This document shows positions 34,298-44,369 of a stretch of 64,000 nucleotides of DNA, one piece after another. The position numbers and the translations under genes were made by a program. Position 1 is the first letter of the stretch. Every line of letters starts with the position of its first letter. The DNA comes from Shewanella nanhaiensis (GTDB lineage: Bacteria > Pseudomonadota > Gammaproteobacteria > Enterobacterales > Shewanellaceae): the NCBI RefSeq assembly GCF_019457885.1, contig NZ_JAHZST010000006.1, forward strand, positions 186,001 through 250,000, written 5' to 3'. Below the pieces are notes generated by a model. The model made no database searches. It saw only the letters and a program-made list of their open reading frames with translations, and was not told where the DNA came from.

Positions 34298-35143
34298 CTA
34301 TCGGGTAAAGCAGAGGTTGTCGATAAGGCGGGTATTACCCATATAGGCTGCAGCGAGTATCACTAGCTCACCTTGTTCGTCGGTGACAAAGGAGAGATCT
34401 TTTGCGTTACGCAGCTCTAAGTAGTCAGGTGTAAAACCTGAATCGATTAGAGCTTGCTTACCATTTTCGATGGCAAGGTCTAGTGAAGCTCCCTGTTTAA
34501 CAGCGTTTGAGATCTGATCCATGGTCTGTTTTAACACTGCAGCTTGGCTCTTTTGCGTTTCGCTGAGGTAACCGTTACGTGAGCTCATCGCAAGTCCAGA
34601 TGCTTCACGTATGGTGTCAATACCGACTATCTCAATGGGGAGTGAAAGGTCCTCAACCATGGTCTTGATGATCATCAGCTGCTGAAAATCTTTACGACCA
34701 AATAGCGCGATATCGGGTTGAACAATGTTAAACAGCTTACATACTACCGTTGCAACACCACGAAAATGACCGGGGCGACTCGCACCACAGAGCTGATCGC
34801 CTATTTTAGGAACTTCCACATAGGTTTGCTGCTCCATGCCTTTAGGGTAGATAATTTCAGGTGTAGGTGTGAACAGTAACTCGGCACCTGCATCACTTAA
34901 GGCGAGTTTGTCCGCCTCTAGTGTTCTAGGGTAGGCATCAAGATCTTCATTGGCACCAAACTGCATGGGGTTGACAAAAATTGAGGCAACAACGTGATCG
35001 GCACGCTTTACCGCCTCTTTAATCAAGGTGATATGACCTAAATGTAGGTTACCCATAGTGGGCACAAAGGCGATGGTTTCACCTTTTGTACGCCAAGTGC
35101 GGATCTGTTCGCGTATCTGTTGGATCTCTTGTGTGGTGATCAT
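34298..35143 (-). CDS. panC: Pantothenate synthetase
   Basis: This 281-residue cytoplasmic enzyme joins pantoate and beta-alanine with ATP to form pantothenate (vitamin B5, for CoA). The nucleotide-binding motif [15 protein letters not shown], then [16 protein letters not shown], the [19 protein letters not shown] region and the MSSRNGYL loop (the KMSKS equivalent) are all present, and the length matches the family. It follows panB with a 101-base gap. The same genes are neighbours in E. coli. This is the first conserved gene on the right of the peptide locus. Confidence 0.97.
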   Translation of the reverse strand: MITTQEIQQIREQIRTWRTKGETIAFVPTMGNLHLGHITLIKEAVKRADHVVASIFVNPMQFGANEDLDAYPRTLEADKLALSDAGAELLFTPTPEIIYPKGMEQQTYVEVPKIGDQLCGASRPGHFRGVATVVCKLFNIVQPDIALFGRKDFQQLMIIKTMVEDLSLPIEIVGIDTIREASGLAMSSRNGYLSETQKSQAAVLKQTMDQISNAVKQGASLDLAIENGKQALIDSGFTPDYLELRNAKDLSFVTDEQGELVILAAAYMGNTRLIDNLCFTR

Positions 35144-35244
35144 TTTACTACTGCAATACCTTAATCCTTGCTCACTATTTTTTGTAAAATCGTGAGCAAA
35201 ACTGATTTAACAGCCCTTTTAATTGATGGCTCAGGGCTTAATTT

Positions 35245-36039
35245 TTAGCTAAATGTATGGTCGCTACCAGGGAAGACTCCCTTCTCTACTTCATCGATAT
35301 AAGCACGGATAGCTTCACGGATCTCGCCAGTTTGCTTAAGGTAATTTTTTGAGAAGCGTGGAATATAACCACTAGAGATCCCAAGAACATCATGCATCAC
35401 TAAGATCTGCCCGTCGGTACCTGCGCCAGCGCCTATGCCGATAACGGGAATCGTTAATGCTTCACTAATGGTTTGAGCTAAAGTGGCTGGGATACACTCG
35501 ACAACCAGCAGTTGAGCACCAGCGGCCTCGAGCGCTTTAGCTTCATCGAGAATACGCTGAGCGTTATCTGCATCACGACCTTGGACCTTAAAGCCACCAA
35601 ATACATGAACTGATTGAGGGGTGAGTCCCAAGTGAGCACAGACTGGAATACCACGCTCGGTCAACATAGTCACGGTATCGAGTAGCCAGTGTCCTCCCTC
35701 TACCTTAACCATATTGGCACCAGCTTGCATCAGGGCGGTGGCATTGGTCATGGCTTGCTCTGGAGTGGCATAACTCATAAATGGCATATCAGAGATCAGC
35801 AATGAGCGTTTGATACCACGGCGAACGCAGCGGGTGTGGTAGGCAATATCCTCCACAGAAACTGGCAGAGTATCATCATGTCCTTGAAGCACCATTCCCA
35901 TAGAGTCACCGACGAGTAGTACATCGACTCCTTCACTGTCGAAGGCACTGGCAAAGCTGGCGTCATAGGCGGTGAGTGCGGTGAACTTTTTACCTTCCTG
36001 CTTAAATTTGAGCAGGGTAGAGCTAGTTATCTTAGACAT
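35245..36039 (-). CDS. panB: 3-methyl-2-oxobutanoate hydroxymethyltransferase
   Basis: This 264-residue enzyme transfers a hydroxymethyl group from methylene-tetrahydrofolate to alpha-ketoisovalerate, the first step to pantoate. Motifs include [39 protein letters not shown] with the metal ligand Asp, [20 protein letters not shown] [12 protein letters not shown] and [20 protein letters not shown]. It matches E. coli PanB in length. It is followed by panC in the same direction and preceded by folK after 146 bases. Confidence 0.97.
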   Translation of the reverse strand: MSKITSSTLLKFKQEGKKFTALTAYDASFASAFDSEGVDVLLVGDSMGMVLQGHDDTLPVSVEDIAYHTRCVRRGIKRSLLISDMPFMSYATPEQAMTNATALMQAGANMVKVEGGHWLLDTVTMLTERGIPVCAHLGLTPQSVHVFGGFKVQGRDADNAQRILDEAKALEAAGAQLLVVECIPATLAQTISEALTIPVIGIGAGAGTDGQILVMHDVLGISSGYIPRFSKNYLKQTGEIREAIRAYIDEVEKGVFPGSDHTFS

Positions 36040-36185
36040 AGTGACTTTCTTAAATCGAGTTTATTAACGTAAAAATTATACCGAAACACGGTCACAATAC
36101 TGAATCCTGCATGGTGAGCCTGTTTGGGTATCGTCTTTACTCTTAGTAGTGTGCTTTATATGCTAACTTAGGGTTGAGTTCAATC

Positions 36186-36686
36186 TTATCTGACTATTTG
36201 TTCTAATTGTGCGCGTAATTTAGCATCTATAAGCCCACTAAGCTCTGCTCCACAGGGAAGTATTATGTTCGGAGCTATATCGGCTAAGGGGACTAAAACA
36301 AAGCTACGCTGTTTCATACCATAGTGGGGGATCGTCAACCTAGGGGAGTCTATGCTCTGTTCGCCGTAGAGTAAGATATCGAGATCTAAGGTGCGTGGTC
36401 CCCAACGCTCTAACCTTACCCGTCCCTGTTCATTCTCTATCTTTTGCAGTGCATCGAGCAGGTTGATAGGGGAGAGGCTTGTGTTGAAACCTGCAACGGC
36501 ATTCACATAGTCGGGTTGTTCAACTTCCCCCATAGGTGCTGAGCGGTAATAAGGGGAGAGTGTGAGTGAAGTTAACCCGTTAGTTGGGTTAACTTCAGCT
36601 AACTCAGCCAGTGCCATAGAGGCGTTATCTAGCTGAGCGACAGGATCTGTTAGGTTGGCGCCTAGCGCCACAAAAACCTTGACCAT
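36186..36686 (-). CDS. folK: 2-amino-4-hydroxy-6-hydroxymethyldihydropteridine pyrophosphokinase
   Basis: This 166-residue folate-pathway enzyme moves pyrophosphate from ATP to the pterin. The FolK signature is clear: VALGANLTDPVAQLD at the start, YYRSAPMGEVEQPDYVNAV, then RWGPRTLDLDILLYG with the Mg-binding Asp pair, and IPHYGMKQRSFVLVPLADIA. Its ATG shares one base with the stop of pcnB (TAATG), so the two are translationally coupled, as in E. coli. Confidence 0.96.
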   Translation of the reverse strand: MVKVFVALGANLTDPVAQLDNASMALAELAEVNPTNGLTSLTLSPYYRSAPMGEVEQPDYVNAVAGFNTSLSPINLLDALQKIENEQGRVRLERWGPRTLDLDILLYGEQSIDSPRLTIPHYGMKQRSFVLVPLADIAPNIILPCGAELSGLIDAKLRAQLEQIVR

Positions 36687-38080
36687 TACTCTGCGGGTTT
36701 TGCCGTTTTGTTTGCAGGCTTACGGCGTTTACGCTGATTTGAGTTTCTGTTACGGCTACCTTTGTTGGTTGAGCGAGCAATCACACTACGCTGCTCTTCA
36801 CCGGCTTCGACGAAGCTCTTCCACCAAGCGGCAGATTTAGCCACTGGACCACCCTCAGCGTCAGCGCGCAGTAGAAGTAGATCATAGGCGGCGCGGAATT
36901 TAGGATGCTCAATAAACTTAAAGGCGCGAGTGCCTTGATTACGATCGAAGCGTAGTTGCAACTGCCAGATATCTTTTGCTGGCGTACTGAAGCGGCGTGG
37001 AATGCTGATAGTACGGCACTGCTGCTCCATAATATCACCCATGGCAGCATAGTAAGCATCATAGAGACTCAGGCCACTTTCCAGTGCAATATCATCGGCT
37101 TTTTGAGCCAGAGGATACCAAAGGATAGCGGCATAGAAGAAGGCCGGCGTGACTGTTTTCTCAGCTTGAACCCGTGCATCAGTGTTCTTCATGATCACCT
37201 GCAGCATCTTAGTTGCAGGGCCTTTTGGGTCTTCAATCAGCAGAGTCTCTACTAGCGGGAAAAGTGGCGCAAACAAGCCAAATTCACGCATCATGGCAAA
37301 GTTGTTTTCCGCCTGTCCATTGAAGAAAAGCTTAAGTACCTCTTCATACATGCGAGCTGCAGGAATATCTTTTAGCAGGGGAGCTAACTCATAGATAGGC
37401 GCTGCGGTCTCTTCATCGACTGTCATACCAAGCTTAGTTGCAAAGCGAACAGCCCTTAACATACGGACTGGGTCTTCACGGTAGCGGGTATTAGGATCGC
37501 CAATCATTCTAATGGTACGAGAGTGCAGATCCTCTAAACCACCTCCATAGCTGTGGATAGAGAAATCACTGATGTCGTAATAGAGGGCGTTAACGGTAAA
37601 GTCACGGCGCTCTGCATCTTCATCTATGGTGCCGTAGACGTTATCACGCAGCAATCTGCCCTCGGCATTGGTCTTTGATATCTTCTCTTCGTTATCGACA
37701 TGGTGACCACGTAGAGTGGCTACTTCGATGACATCACGGCCAAAAACAATATGAGCTAATCGAAAGCGTCTACCGACTAAGCGACAGTTACGGAACAGAC
37801 GCTTAATCTCTTCGGGTGTGGCATTGGTGACCACATCGAAATCTTTAGGTTGCAAGCCAAGTAAGATGTCGCGCACACCGCCACCCACAAGGTAAGCTTT
37901 AAAGCCTGACTTATGCAGTCGGTAGAGTACCTTTATGGCATTTTCGCTCATCTGACTACGAGATATAGAGTGATCTTGTCTCGGGACAACCGACAGGCTT
38001 AGGCCTGTTTGTGTGGTCTCTTCAGTTGCTTGGTTATTATCAAATAACTGCTTACAGAATTTGGTTATACGGCGAAAAAT
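36686..38080 (-). CDS. pcnB: Poly(A) polymerase I, apparent AUU start
   Basis: This RNA 3'-polyadenylating nucleotidyltransferase marks RNAs for decay and controls plasmid copy number. The catalytic head has LVGGGVRDILLGLQPKDFDVVT (shown in part: GGGVRDILLG and KDFDVVT) and RRDFTVNALYYD, followed by RNA-binding helices and a basic tail (RNRNSNQRKRRKPANK). The first ATG (37951) would remove a conserved N-terminus: upstream, without a stop, the frame reads RRITKFCKQLF and RQDHSISRSQMSEN, which match the E. coli N-terminus. The frame reaches an ATT at 38080, with GAGGTG 5 bases before it. E. coli pcnB is reported to start at AUU, and starting here gives 464 residues against 465 in E. coli. Confidence 0.92.
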   Translation of the reverse strand: MFRRITKFCKQLFDNNQATEETTQTGLSLSVVPRQDHSISRSQMSENAIKVLYRLHKSGFKAYLVGGGVRDILLGLQPKDFDVVTNATPEEIKRLFRNCRLVGRRFRLAHIVFGRDVIEVATLRGHHVDNEEKISKTNAEGRLLRDNVYGTIDEDAERRDFTVNALYYDISDFSIHSYGGGLEDLHSRTIRMIGDPNTRYREDPVRMLRAVRFATKLGMTVDEETAAPIYELAPLLKDIPAARMYEEVLKLFFNGQAENNFAMMREFGLFAPLFPLVETLLIEDPKGPATKMLQVIMKNTDARVQAEKTVTPAFFYAAILWYPLAQKADDIALESGLSLYDAYYAAMGDIMEQQCRTISIPRRFSTPAKDIWQLQLRFDRNQGTRAFKFIEHPKFRAAYDLLLLRADAEGGPVAKSAAWWKSFVEAGEEQRSVIARSTNKGSRNRNSNQRKRRKPANKTAKPAE

Positions 38081-38226
38081 GGGACACCTCGAACATAAAA
38101 CTTAGTTATGGGTTGCAATAAGGCGGCTATGATAACTCAAATACGACGTAATGAGTATATAGATGCACCTGCTCAGTTGCAGATATTGGACTTGTGAGTG
38201 CTTTTTTATACCGATTATTATACTCG

Positions 38227-39126
38227 TTAAAGGACAATCTCAGCCTGTTTGGGTATAGCACTGAGATCAAATTGAGCTACCGCTTCTGCAAGCATTTCAC
38301 GAATATCACTTTGTGGTGTTACAGCTTGCTGTCCTAGGAAAGTGAGTGCTGCATTCAAGCTCGTTTGAGGCTTATCTGTGTCGATCGCTTGAGCGTGGTT
38401 TTGCTTAGAGAGTTTCATTCCCGGAGCATCACAAACCAGAGGCAGGTGAAGCCAGAGTGGGCTTTGATAACTAAACTGCTGATTTAGACTTATCTGTCTG
38501 CAGGTGGGGGTAAGCAGATCGCAACCACGAACGACCTCAGTGATCCCTTGAAAAGCATCATCCATCACGACAGCGAGTTGATAGGCGTAAAGGCCATCGC
38601 TTCGCTTAATGATAAAGTCCTCGGTAGCAAAATCGGTATCTAAACATACATCACCCATATGTAGATCCTGAAAACGTTCCACCCCTGCAGTATTTCGGAT
38701 CCTAATTGCGCCGTGGGTATGGGGGGAGTCGAGTCTTCCGCAGCGTCCGTCATAACTTCCGCCCATTGCTTGGATCTGTTTGCGGGTACATTGGCAGTAG
38801 TAAGCCTGATCTTGGGATAGCAGCTTATCTATTTTTGCTTGATAGGCATCGAGGCGTTGACTCTGATACAAGATATCACCATCCCAATTTAATCCATAGG
38901 CGGATAATGTTTGCAATATCATGTCAGCGGCGCCAGTTACTTCTCGTGGTGGGTCGATATCTTCGATACGAACCAGCCATTTTCCTCCCAATGAACGTGC
39001 CCTTAGATAACTTCCTAGTGCCGCAACGAGAGAGCCAAAGTGTAAAGGTCCTGATGGAGAGGGGGCGAAGCGGCCAATATAGTCAGATTGAGTTCTCGTT
39101 GGCGTAACGGTTGAGTCTTGGTTCAA
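38227..39126 (-). CDS. gluQ: Glutamyl-Q tRNA(Asp) synthetase
   Basis: This 299-residue truncated glutamyl-tRNA synthetase paralogue glutamylates the queuosine base in the anticodon of tRNA-Asp. The class I HIGH region is RFAPSPSGPLHFGSLVAALG, and KMSKS is replaced by MKLSKQNHA. The zinc-binding cysteines are seen in YCQCTRKQI and GRCGRL. The C-terminal anticodon domain of GluRS is absent, as expected. It lies between dksA and pcnB, exactly as in E. coli. Confidence 0.95.
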   Translation of the reverse strand: MNQDSTVTPTRTQSDYIGRFAPSPSGPLHFGSLVAALGSYLRARSLGGKWLVRIEDIDPPREVTGAADMILQTLSAYGLNWDGDILYQSQRLDAYQAKIDKLLSQDQAYYCQCTRKQIQAMGGSYDGRCGRLDSPHTHGAIRIRNTAGVERFQDLHMGDVCLDTDFATEDFIIKRSDGLYAYQLAVVMDDAFQGITEVVRGCDLLTPTCRQISLNQQFSYQSPLWLHLPLVCDAPGMKLSKQNHAQAIDTDKPQTSLNAALTFLGQQAVTPQSDIREMLAEAVAQFDLSAIPKQAEIVL

Positions 39127-39272
39127 AATGGCTGTGCCTGTGACAGAAGTTAGCGGGAATGATAGTACTTTCTATAAAGTGAGAGCAAGTTAGGTTGATG
39201 TTGATGAAGACGTTATTGAAAATGGAGAAAGAGAGTAAAAATAGAGGGAAAGTGTAAACGTCAGAGTCAGTA

Positions 39273-39296
39273 AAGCGGAGCTGAGTAGCCCCGCTT
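39273..39296 (-). terminator. Hairpin after dksA
   Basis: A 10-bp stem with one G-U pair and a 4-base loop follows the dksA stop on the minus strand. Only a few T's come after it, so termination towards gluQ may be partial. Confidence 0.5.
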
Positions 39297-39322
39297 ACCT
39301 GTTGCATCACACAAAAGTCAGA

Positions 39323-39766
39323 TTAGCCAGCCATCTGCTTTTCTTTGATCTCTGCAAGTGTCTTACAATCGATACATTGATCGGCTGTTGGACGAGCTTC
39401 GAGACGACGAATACCAATTTCGATGCCGCATGAATCACAGAAGCCAAAATCATCCTCTTCAATTTTCTGAAGTGTTTTTTCGATCTTCTTAATTAGCTTA
39501 CGCTCTCTATCACGAGCACGAAGTTCTAAACTGAACTCCTCCTCTTGAGCGGCGCGGTCCACAGGGTCTGGAAAGTTTGCTGCTTCATCTTGCATATGAT
39601 TAAGAGTACGGTCGACCTCTTCACGCAACTGATTACGCCAAGCATCCAGAATCGTTCTGAAATGGCCCAGCTGATCTGCGTTCATATACTCCTCACCAGG
39701 TTTTTCCTGATAAGGTTCTACACCTGCGATAGCGAGCACGCCAAGTTTTTTAGTGCCTTCTGGCAT
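39323..39766 (-). CDS. dksA: RNA polymerase-binding transcription factor DksA
   Basis: This 147-residue protein enters the secondary channel of RNA polymerase and, with ppGpp, shifts transcription during stress. It is almost the same as E. coli DksA: coiled coil with acidic tip ([18 protein letters not shown]), [18 protein letters not shown], and the four-Cys zinc finger [18 protein letters not shown] followed by CIDCK. The conserved dksA-gluQ-pcnB-folK order supports the call. Confidence 0.98.
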   Translation of the reverse strand: MPEGTKKLGVLAIAGVEPYQEKPGEEYMNADQLGHFRTILDAWRNQLREEVDRTLNHMQDEAANFPDPVDRAAQEEEFSLELRARDRERKLIKKIEKTLQKIEEDDFGFCDSCGIEIGIRRLEARPTADQCIDCKTLAEIKEKQMAG

Positions 39767-39925
39767 AACCCATCTCCTGTTAATCGTTTGCTTTTTTGGG
39801 CGCTTGTATTTTAAGGCCGATATCTATATCAGAAAGAGATAAACCAAGCAAACTTTTTGTTTCCGTTTAACCATATTCCTTGACTATGTTCCCTATTCTC
39901 AATTAATTCAACTTTTAGGGGGTAA

Positions 39926-40645
39926 TTATAGTTTGACAGGGCAGGATTTAAGCAAGGAAGCCTGATTTGGTGACATTTCGGTATTATAGGCCAATATTTC
40001 GACACCAGCTTGATGGGCTTGGGTGAGCAGTTCGGCGTAGTCAGGATCGATATGTTTAGCCGCCATCACTGATTTTATGCCCGTATGTTGAACGACAAAA
40101 AGAAGCACTGCTCGATGACCCATGGAAACCATCTCCATCAGCTCTCGCAGATGTTTTTGTCCTCTAGTTGTTACGGCATCAGGAAAATAGCCTTGGCCAT
40201 CTTCAAGTAAGGTGCAGCTTTTTACCTCAATATAGCAGTGAGGTTTAGGCTCGTTATGGGGGGCATTATCTGTCAGTAGTATGTCTATCCGACTGTTCTC
40301 ACTGCCATACTTGACCTCGCGCTTAAGTAAATCGTAACCCTGAAGCTCTGTTATCACGCCAGACTTGATGGCATCTTCGGCTAGTTGGTTTGCGCGTCCC
40401 GTATTGATACCAATAATATCCCCGCAATCGGACTCTGCCTGCTCCCAGGTTCTTGAGTATTTACGTTTAGGATTGTCTGATATTGAAAACCATACCTTCT
40501 TGCCTTCGAAAAGACAGTTACGCATAGAGCCTGTGTTAGGACAGTGAATAGTTACTTCGCTGCCATCCTCTAAGCGGATATCCGTAAGAAAACGTTTGTA
40601 GCGTTTGATCAAGATGCCTTGTTCAAAGGGAGGAGTAAATTCCAT
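39926..40645 (-). CDS. sfsA: SfsA family nuclease-like protein
   Basis: This 239-residue protein matches E. coli Sfs[66 protein letters not shown] and [10 protein letters not shown]. The Asp and Glu-x-Lys residues (RIDILL, IEVKS) fit a PD-(D/E)xK nuclease fold with an OB-like N-terminal part. SfsA was first described as affecting sugar-fermentation gene expression, and its true task is not settled. I set the start at 40645 to match E. coli; the frame extends 6 codons further to a TTG. Confidence 0.94.
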   Translation of the reverse strand: MEFTPPFEQGILIKRYKRFLTDIRLEDGSEVTIHCPNTGSMRNCLFEGKKVWFSISDNPKRKYSRTWEQAESDCGDIIGINTGRANQLAEDAIKSGVITELQGYDLLKREVKYGSENSRIDILLTDNAPHNEPKPHCYIEVKSCTLLEDGQGYFPDAVTTRGQKHLRELMEMVSMGHRAVLLFVVQHTGIKSVMAAKHIDPDYAELLTQAHQAGVEILAYNTEMSPNQASLLKSCPVKL

Positions 40646-40855
40646 GGTAAACCTAAGAGCCAAAATAATGGGGCTAGATTAGCAGGTAAGAAGCGAGAGA
40701 TACATCTCTCTATAATGGTTTGTTTTATCCTCTTTTACTCGGTGCTTGCCTATATAAATAGCAGGGCTCTTGGGCCGCTTACCTTTAGATATTAGTCTCG
40801 TTCAAGTACACTTCTGTTTAAGTTTTAATAAAAATAATTCGAACAAGGAATCAGT

Positions 40856-42133
40856 ATGACAGACGTAATGACAGTGACCCTAACGAAAGATGCACCTGCA
40901 GCCCACTGGGGGAATGCAGATGTGACTTTTGAAAATAATCAGTCAGTTATACATCTTCAGGGCGGTGATGAACTGCGTCAAATCCAGCAGGCAGCTCGTA
41001 AGCTAAGAAACCAAGGACTCAGCAAACTCGCATTAGAGGGGGAGCTATGGGACCTACATACTCAATGGGCCCTAGCCCAAGGTTTCGCTACCGCTAAATC
41101 TGTGCCTGAGATCAGCTGGACTGGTGATGAGGAGACTCAACAGGCACTAACAGATCGCCTAGCAAGTGCCAGCTTTGCACGTCATCTGATCAATGAGACA
41201 CCAGAAAATCTTGCACCAGTAAAGCTGGCAATTTTAGCGGCTCATTGGCTATCTGAGATCGGTGGTGACAAGGTCAGTTACCGTATTATTGAAGGCGCTG
41301 AACTGTTAGAGGATAAGTGGGTAGGGATCCATGCAGTTGGCCGTGGGAGTGAGCGACCACCAGCTATGTTGGAACTCGATTATAATCCACTAGGGGAGGA
41401 TGCTCCTGTGTCCGTGGCACTGGTAGGAAAAGGGATAACCTTCGATTCTGGCGGCTACAGTATCAAGGCTTCTGAAGGCATGTTAGGCATGAAGTGCGAT
41501 ATGGGCGGTGCTGCGACTGTGACCGCCTCTTTAGGTCTTGCCATGAAGCAAGGGCTAAATAAACGGGTTAAGTTGTTCCTCTGTTGTGCTGAAAATCTTA
41601 TTAGTGGGCATGCTTATAAATTAGGTGATGTGCTCACCTATAAAAATGGAGTCTCAGTTGAGGTGGTCAATACCGATGCGGAGGGGCGCTTAGTATTAGC
41701 CGATGGACTTCAGGCTGCCTGTGAAACTGGGGCGCCTTTAGTGATTGATGCGGCGACTTTGACCGGGGCCGCAGTTATGGCCGTTGGTACTAATTACAAC
41801 GCTATTTTCTCACCTAAAAGTGAAGTACTGGCTATGGCTCAGGCTAAGGCGTCAGAGGTTGGTGAGCGAGTTTGGCCACTGCCGTTAGACCCATGGCACC
41901 GTGATATGTGTCCATCTCCCTATGCAGATACAGCCAATAGTCGTCCAATGAAGGGCGGAGGAGCTGGCGGAGCCTCGAATGCTGCTGGTTTCCTATGGCG
42001 TTTTGTGTCGCCTGAGGTGAACTGGTTACATATGGATCTGGCATCGGCTTTTGCTGATTCGCCAAATTCACTTTGGGCCGCTGGTGGCACAAGCCATGGC
42101 ATGTTGACCATTACGGCTTTGCTGCAAGACTAA
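40856..42133 (+). CDS. pepB: Leucyl aminopeptidase family protein, PepB
   Basis: This 425-residue M17 metallopeptidase removes N-terminal residues from peptides in the cytoplasm. The two-metal site is visible in VGKGITFDSGGYSIK and the signature NTDAEGRLVLADGL, with MKCDMGGAATVTASL between them. Length and N-terminal region agree with E. coli PepB rather than PepA. AAGGAAT lies before the ATG. With the next gene it interrupts the sfsA-thpR adjacency known from E. coli, so these two were gained or moved here in this lineage. Confidence 0.92.
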   Translation: MTDVMTVTLTKDAPAAHWGNADVTFENNQSVIHLQGGDELRQIQQAARKLRNQGLSKLALEGELWDLHTQWALAQGFATAKSVPEISWTGDEETQQALTDRLASASFARHLINETPENLAPVKLAILAAHWLSEIGGDKVSYRIIEGAELLEDKWVGIHAVGRGSERPPAMLELDYNPLGEDAPVSVALVGKGITFDSGGYSIKASEGMLGMKCDMGGAATVTASLGLAMKQGLNKRVKLFLCCAENLISGHAYKLGDVLTYKNGVSVEVVNTDAEGRLVLADGLQAACETGAPLVIDAATLTGAAVMAVGTNYNAIFSPKSEVLAMAQAKASEVGERVWPLPLDPWHRDMCPSPYADTANSRPMKGGGAGGASNAAGFLWRFVSPEVNWLHMDLASAFADSPNSLWAAGGTSHGMLTITALLQD

Positions 42134-42447
42134 AATTTTACTTACCTGTCATAAAGAGCGAACCTCAGGTTCGCCCTAATACCCTCAATAACGCCAAAAA
42201 TAGTTCAAGTCGGTTTTATTCAAAATGTTAACCTTCACCCAAAATTAGTTCAAAGGTACTATTTTAAGGTCTATTTAGGCCTTAATTAATGCTTTGATCC
42301 CATCGTTAAGCCAGCGACTATCAGACTTATAGTTGATAGTTCGAATGCTTACTTTGTTGCATAATTGTTAACGCAGCTTGTTGGTCAGTTTTTTAATATA
42401 GCTTGTTGGCTGCGTTTCATCACAAGCTCAAAGGAATGAGACTGGTT
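42134..42447. other. Intergenic region after pepB
   Basis: These 314 bases hold a short GC-rich inverted repeat just after pepB (42158-42165 with 42167-42174, nearly no loop, no T-run) and then AT-rich sequence that should carry the promoter of the next gene. I see no other feature. Confidence 0.4.
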
Positions 42448-43422
42448 ATGTATACTTGTTTTGAAGAGTTTAGTATTAATACTGAGACATTTGAATTGGT
42501 GATCGCCAAAGAGTCTATTCAACTCGATGAACGTGTGTTTCAGTTATTCAAGTTACTCATTGAACATTACCCCGCCCACTGTAGTAAACAGAGATGTCTG
42601 GACTGTATCTGGCCTAATACCGTTGTTTCAGATATGTCACTGGCTAAACTCGTTTCAGATACACGCAAGTTGTTTAAAAAGGTTGGTTGCCAAGTACCTA
42701 TTATTGAAACGGTTCATGGCCGTGGATATCGTTTATCTAAAGAGTTAGGCCTGCAGCTTTCCAGTGCCGATACTCCTTGTTCAGAGCCGCAAGTGCAACT
42801 TAGTGGTTTTGAGCAGAGTGGAGTTGAGTCGAGCGCGAAAATACCGGTTCAAGAGAGGTCACTATCTTTTACTGAGAAAACCCTCGCTCAAAAAGGCAAT
42901 CTGATTATTGGTTTTTTATTGATGATTTTTATGGTTTTTACACTCAACCACTATCTAATTCCCTCTGTGTTTACATCAGCTCAAACTCCTGTGTTAAAAA
43001 ACAATCCTCAAGAGGTGGTCTACAGCCAGCCTCCCGATGCCATAGGACGTATTTTATGGGTCGATGATCATCCCGATAATAATGTTGAGGAGAGAGAGGA
43101 ATTTCGTCAGCAAAATATCGGCGTCTATAGTACAACAAGTACCGACGAGGCTTTACTGCTTCTCTCTATTTATGGCTATGAGATGGTGATCTCTGATATG
43201 GGAAGAGGGGAAGAGCCTCTTGCTGGGCTGAAATTGTTAAGAGTGCTGCGCGAGAGTGGTACAGATATCCCCTATATTATTTATACCCTTAATGATACAC
43301 CCCAGCTGCATGACGCTGTCAGTAAAAGTGGCGGTCAGGGAGTGGCTGTCGATGCCCAGAGCCTGTTTAATTTAGTGATGCCCCACTTTAAACCCCTTGA
43401 GAGTGAAAGAAAAAATCAATAA
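42448..43422 (+). CDS. Membrane winged-helix regulator with C-terminal receiver-like domain
   Basis: This ~324-residue protein has a CadC/ToxR-type winged-helix DNA-binding domain at about 1-100 (LDERVFQLFKLLIEHYP, LVSDTRKLFKKVG and ETVHGRGYRL), a linker, one membrane helix at about 150-175 (LIIGFLLMIFMVFTLNHYLI), and a C-terminal domain like a response-regulator receiver: ILWVDDHPDNN, then VISDMGRGEE with the would-be phospho-acceptor Asp, and YIIYTLND. The usual Lys near the end is not seen, so it may be a pseudo-receiver. With one helix and a cytoplasmic DNA-binding end, the receiver-like part should lie in the periplasm. The start is uncertain: 42448 fits the fold, 42436 and 42403 (TTG) are alternatives. 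Confidence 0.78.
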   Translation: MYTCFEEFSINTETFELVIAKESIQLDERVFQLFKLLIEHYPAHCSKQRCLDCIWPNTVVSDMSLAKLVSDTRKLFKKVGCQVPIIETVHGRGYRLSKELGLQLSSADTPCSEPQVQLSGFEQSGVESSAKIPVQERSLSFTEKTLAQKGNLIIGFLLMIFMVFTLNHYLIPSVFTSAQTPVLKNNPQEVVYSQPPDAIGRILWVDDHPDNNVEEREEFRQQNIGVYSTTSTDEALLLLSIYGYEMVISDMGRGEEPLAGLKLLRVLRESGTDIPYIIYTLNDTPQLHDAVSKSGGQGVAVDAQSLFNLVMPHFKPLESERKNQ

Positions 43423-43634
43423 ATACTTATTTTTATGTGATTTTATGCCGAATTCAAAGCTTTTCAACATCTTTCAAGGTTTAGCTATGCCAATTTATTT
43501 AATCTCATGATATCAATAGCATATTGAAAATCACTGGGGGGGGAGATAGCGCTAGTTCCATGACTGGCTCTCTATTTTGTGCCCATGTAAGCAGAGAGTT
43601 TCAATATCAAGTAGAAATTCTTCAATTTGCTGCC

Positions 43635-44234
43635 CTAATCGGCAGCATTTTTTTTGCCTGTTATCTCAGTGAGTGGCCAAGATTGCAAGATCTGATATTC
43701 GACACCTGTGGGTTTACTGATGGAAATATAGAGATGGATCTTCTCTGGAGAAAGAGTGAGGGCTAAAGCTTCATGTTTAATAGGCAACTGTTTTGCTTTC
43801 CTAAATAGGCTGATATGGGGAACAAAGTTAACCTCTTGTGGCAGGATATTTTGTGCAGCTTTTCTGCTCTGATGGTTAGGGAGCTTAATACCTATCTGCT
43901 GCAGAAGGGAGTGGCACTCATCTAAGATATATTGCAGATTGGGATCGAGTACTTTTCCTGAAAGACAGAGGATCTGAGGTTTTCGCCAAAGGGTTAATGT
44001 GTCTAAGGTGACCGTGAATTTTGGCCAGCTTAAGGCTTTTGAAGCTTGGAGGATGTCGAGCTTATGCTGCAACTTGAACTGTTGATGTATATCGAGTTGC
44101 CCCAGAAAAGCTAAAGTCATATGAAAATTTGCTGGTGATACGCTTTTGCCATCAACTGATATCCCTGCCTGTAGGCTAGACAGTTGTGTGTTTTGGGTTT
44201 GAGTCGGTGCAATACCGAGAAATAATCGTTTCAT
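43635..44234 (-). CDS. thpR: RNA 2',3'-cyclic phosphodiesterase
   Basis: This 199-residue member of the 2H phosphoesterase family opens 2',3'-cyclic phosphates on RNA and can ligate tRNA halves in vitro. Both catalytic histidine motifs are present: FHMTLAFLGQL (HxT) near residue 37 and FVPHISLFRKA (HxS) near 137. The start MKRLFLGIAP matches the family. In E. coli thpR lies between sfsA and hrpB; hrpB is here too, divergently, 54 bases or more away. Confidence 0.92.
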   Translation of the reverse strand: MKRLFLGIAPTQTQNTQLSSLQAGISVDGKSVSPANFHMTLAFLGQLDIHQQFKLQHKLDILQASKALSWPKFTVTLDTLTLWRKPQILCLSGKVLDPNLQYILDECHSLLQQIGIKLPNHQSRKAAQNILPQEVNFVPHISLFRKAKQLPIKHEALALTLSPEKIHLYISISKPTGVEYQILQSWPLTEITGKKNAAD

Positions 44235-44369
44235 GATCTAGGGCATTTATCGTTCTAATTCTCCATTTATAACATCATTTTCAGATAAGTGAACTTGTGC
44301 AGATGTTCATTCACTTATCTGGCGATCGTTAGTACACTGGGGCAAAGTGTTTTTGAGATACGACCTCCA

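Noticed and set aside
36686..37951. pcnB starting at the first ATG (37951)
   Set aside because: Conserved N-terminal residues continue upstream to an ATT preceded by GAGGTG, matching the E. coli gene.
43524..43766. 80-codon plus-strand frame between the winged-helix gene and thpR
   Set aside because: Its second half is antisense to the conserved thpR gene, and no start signal supports it.
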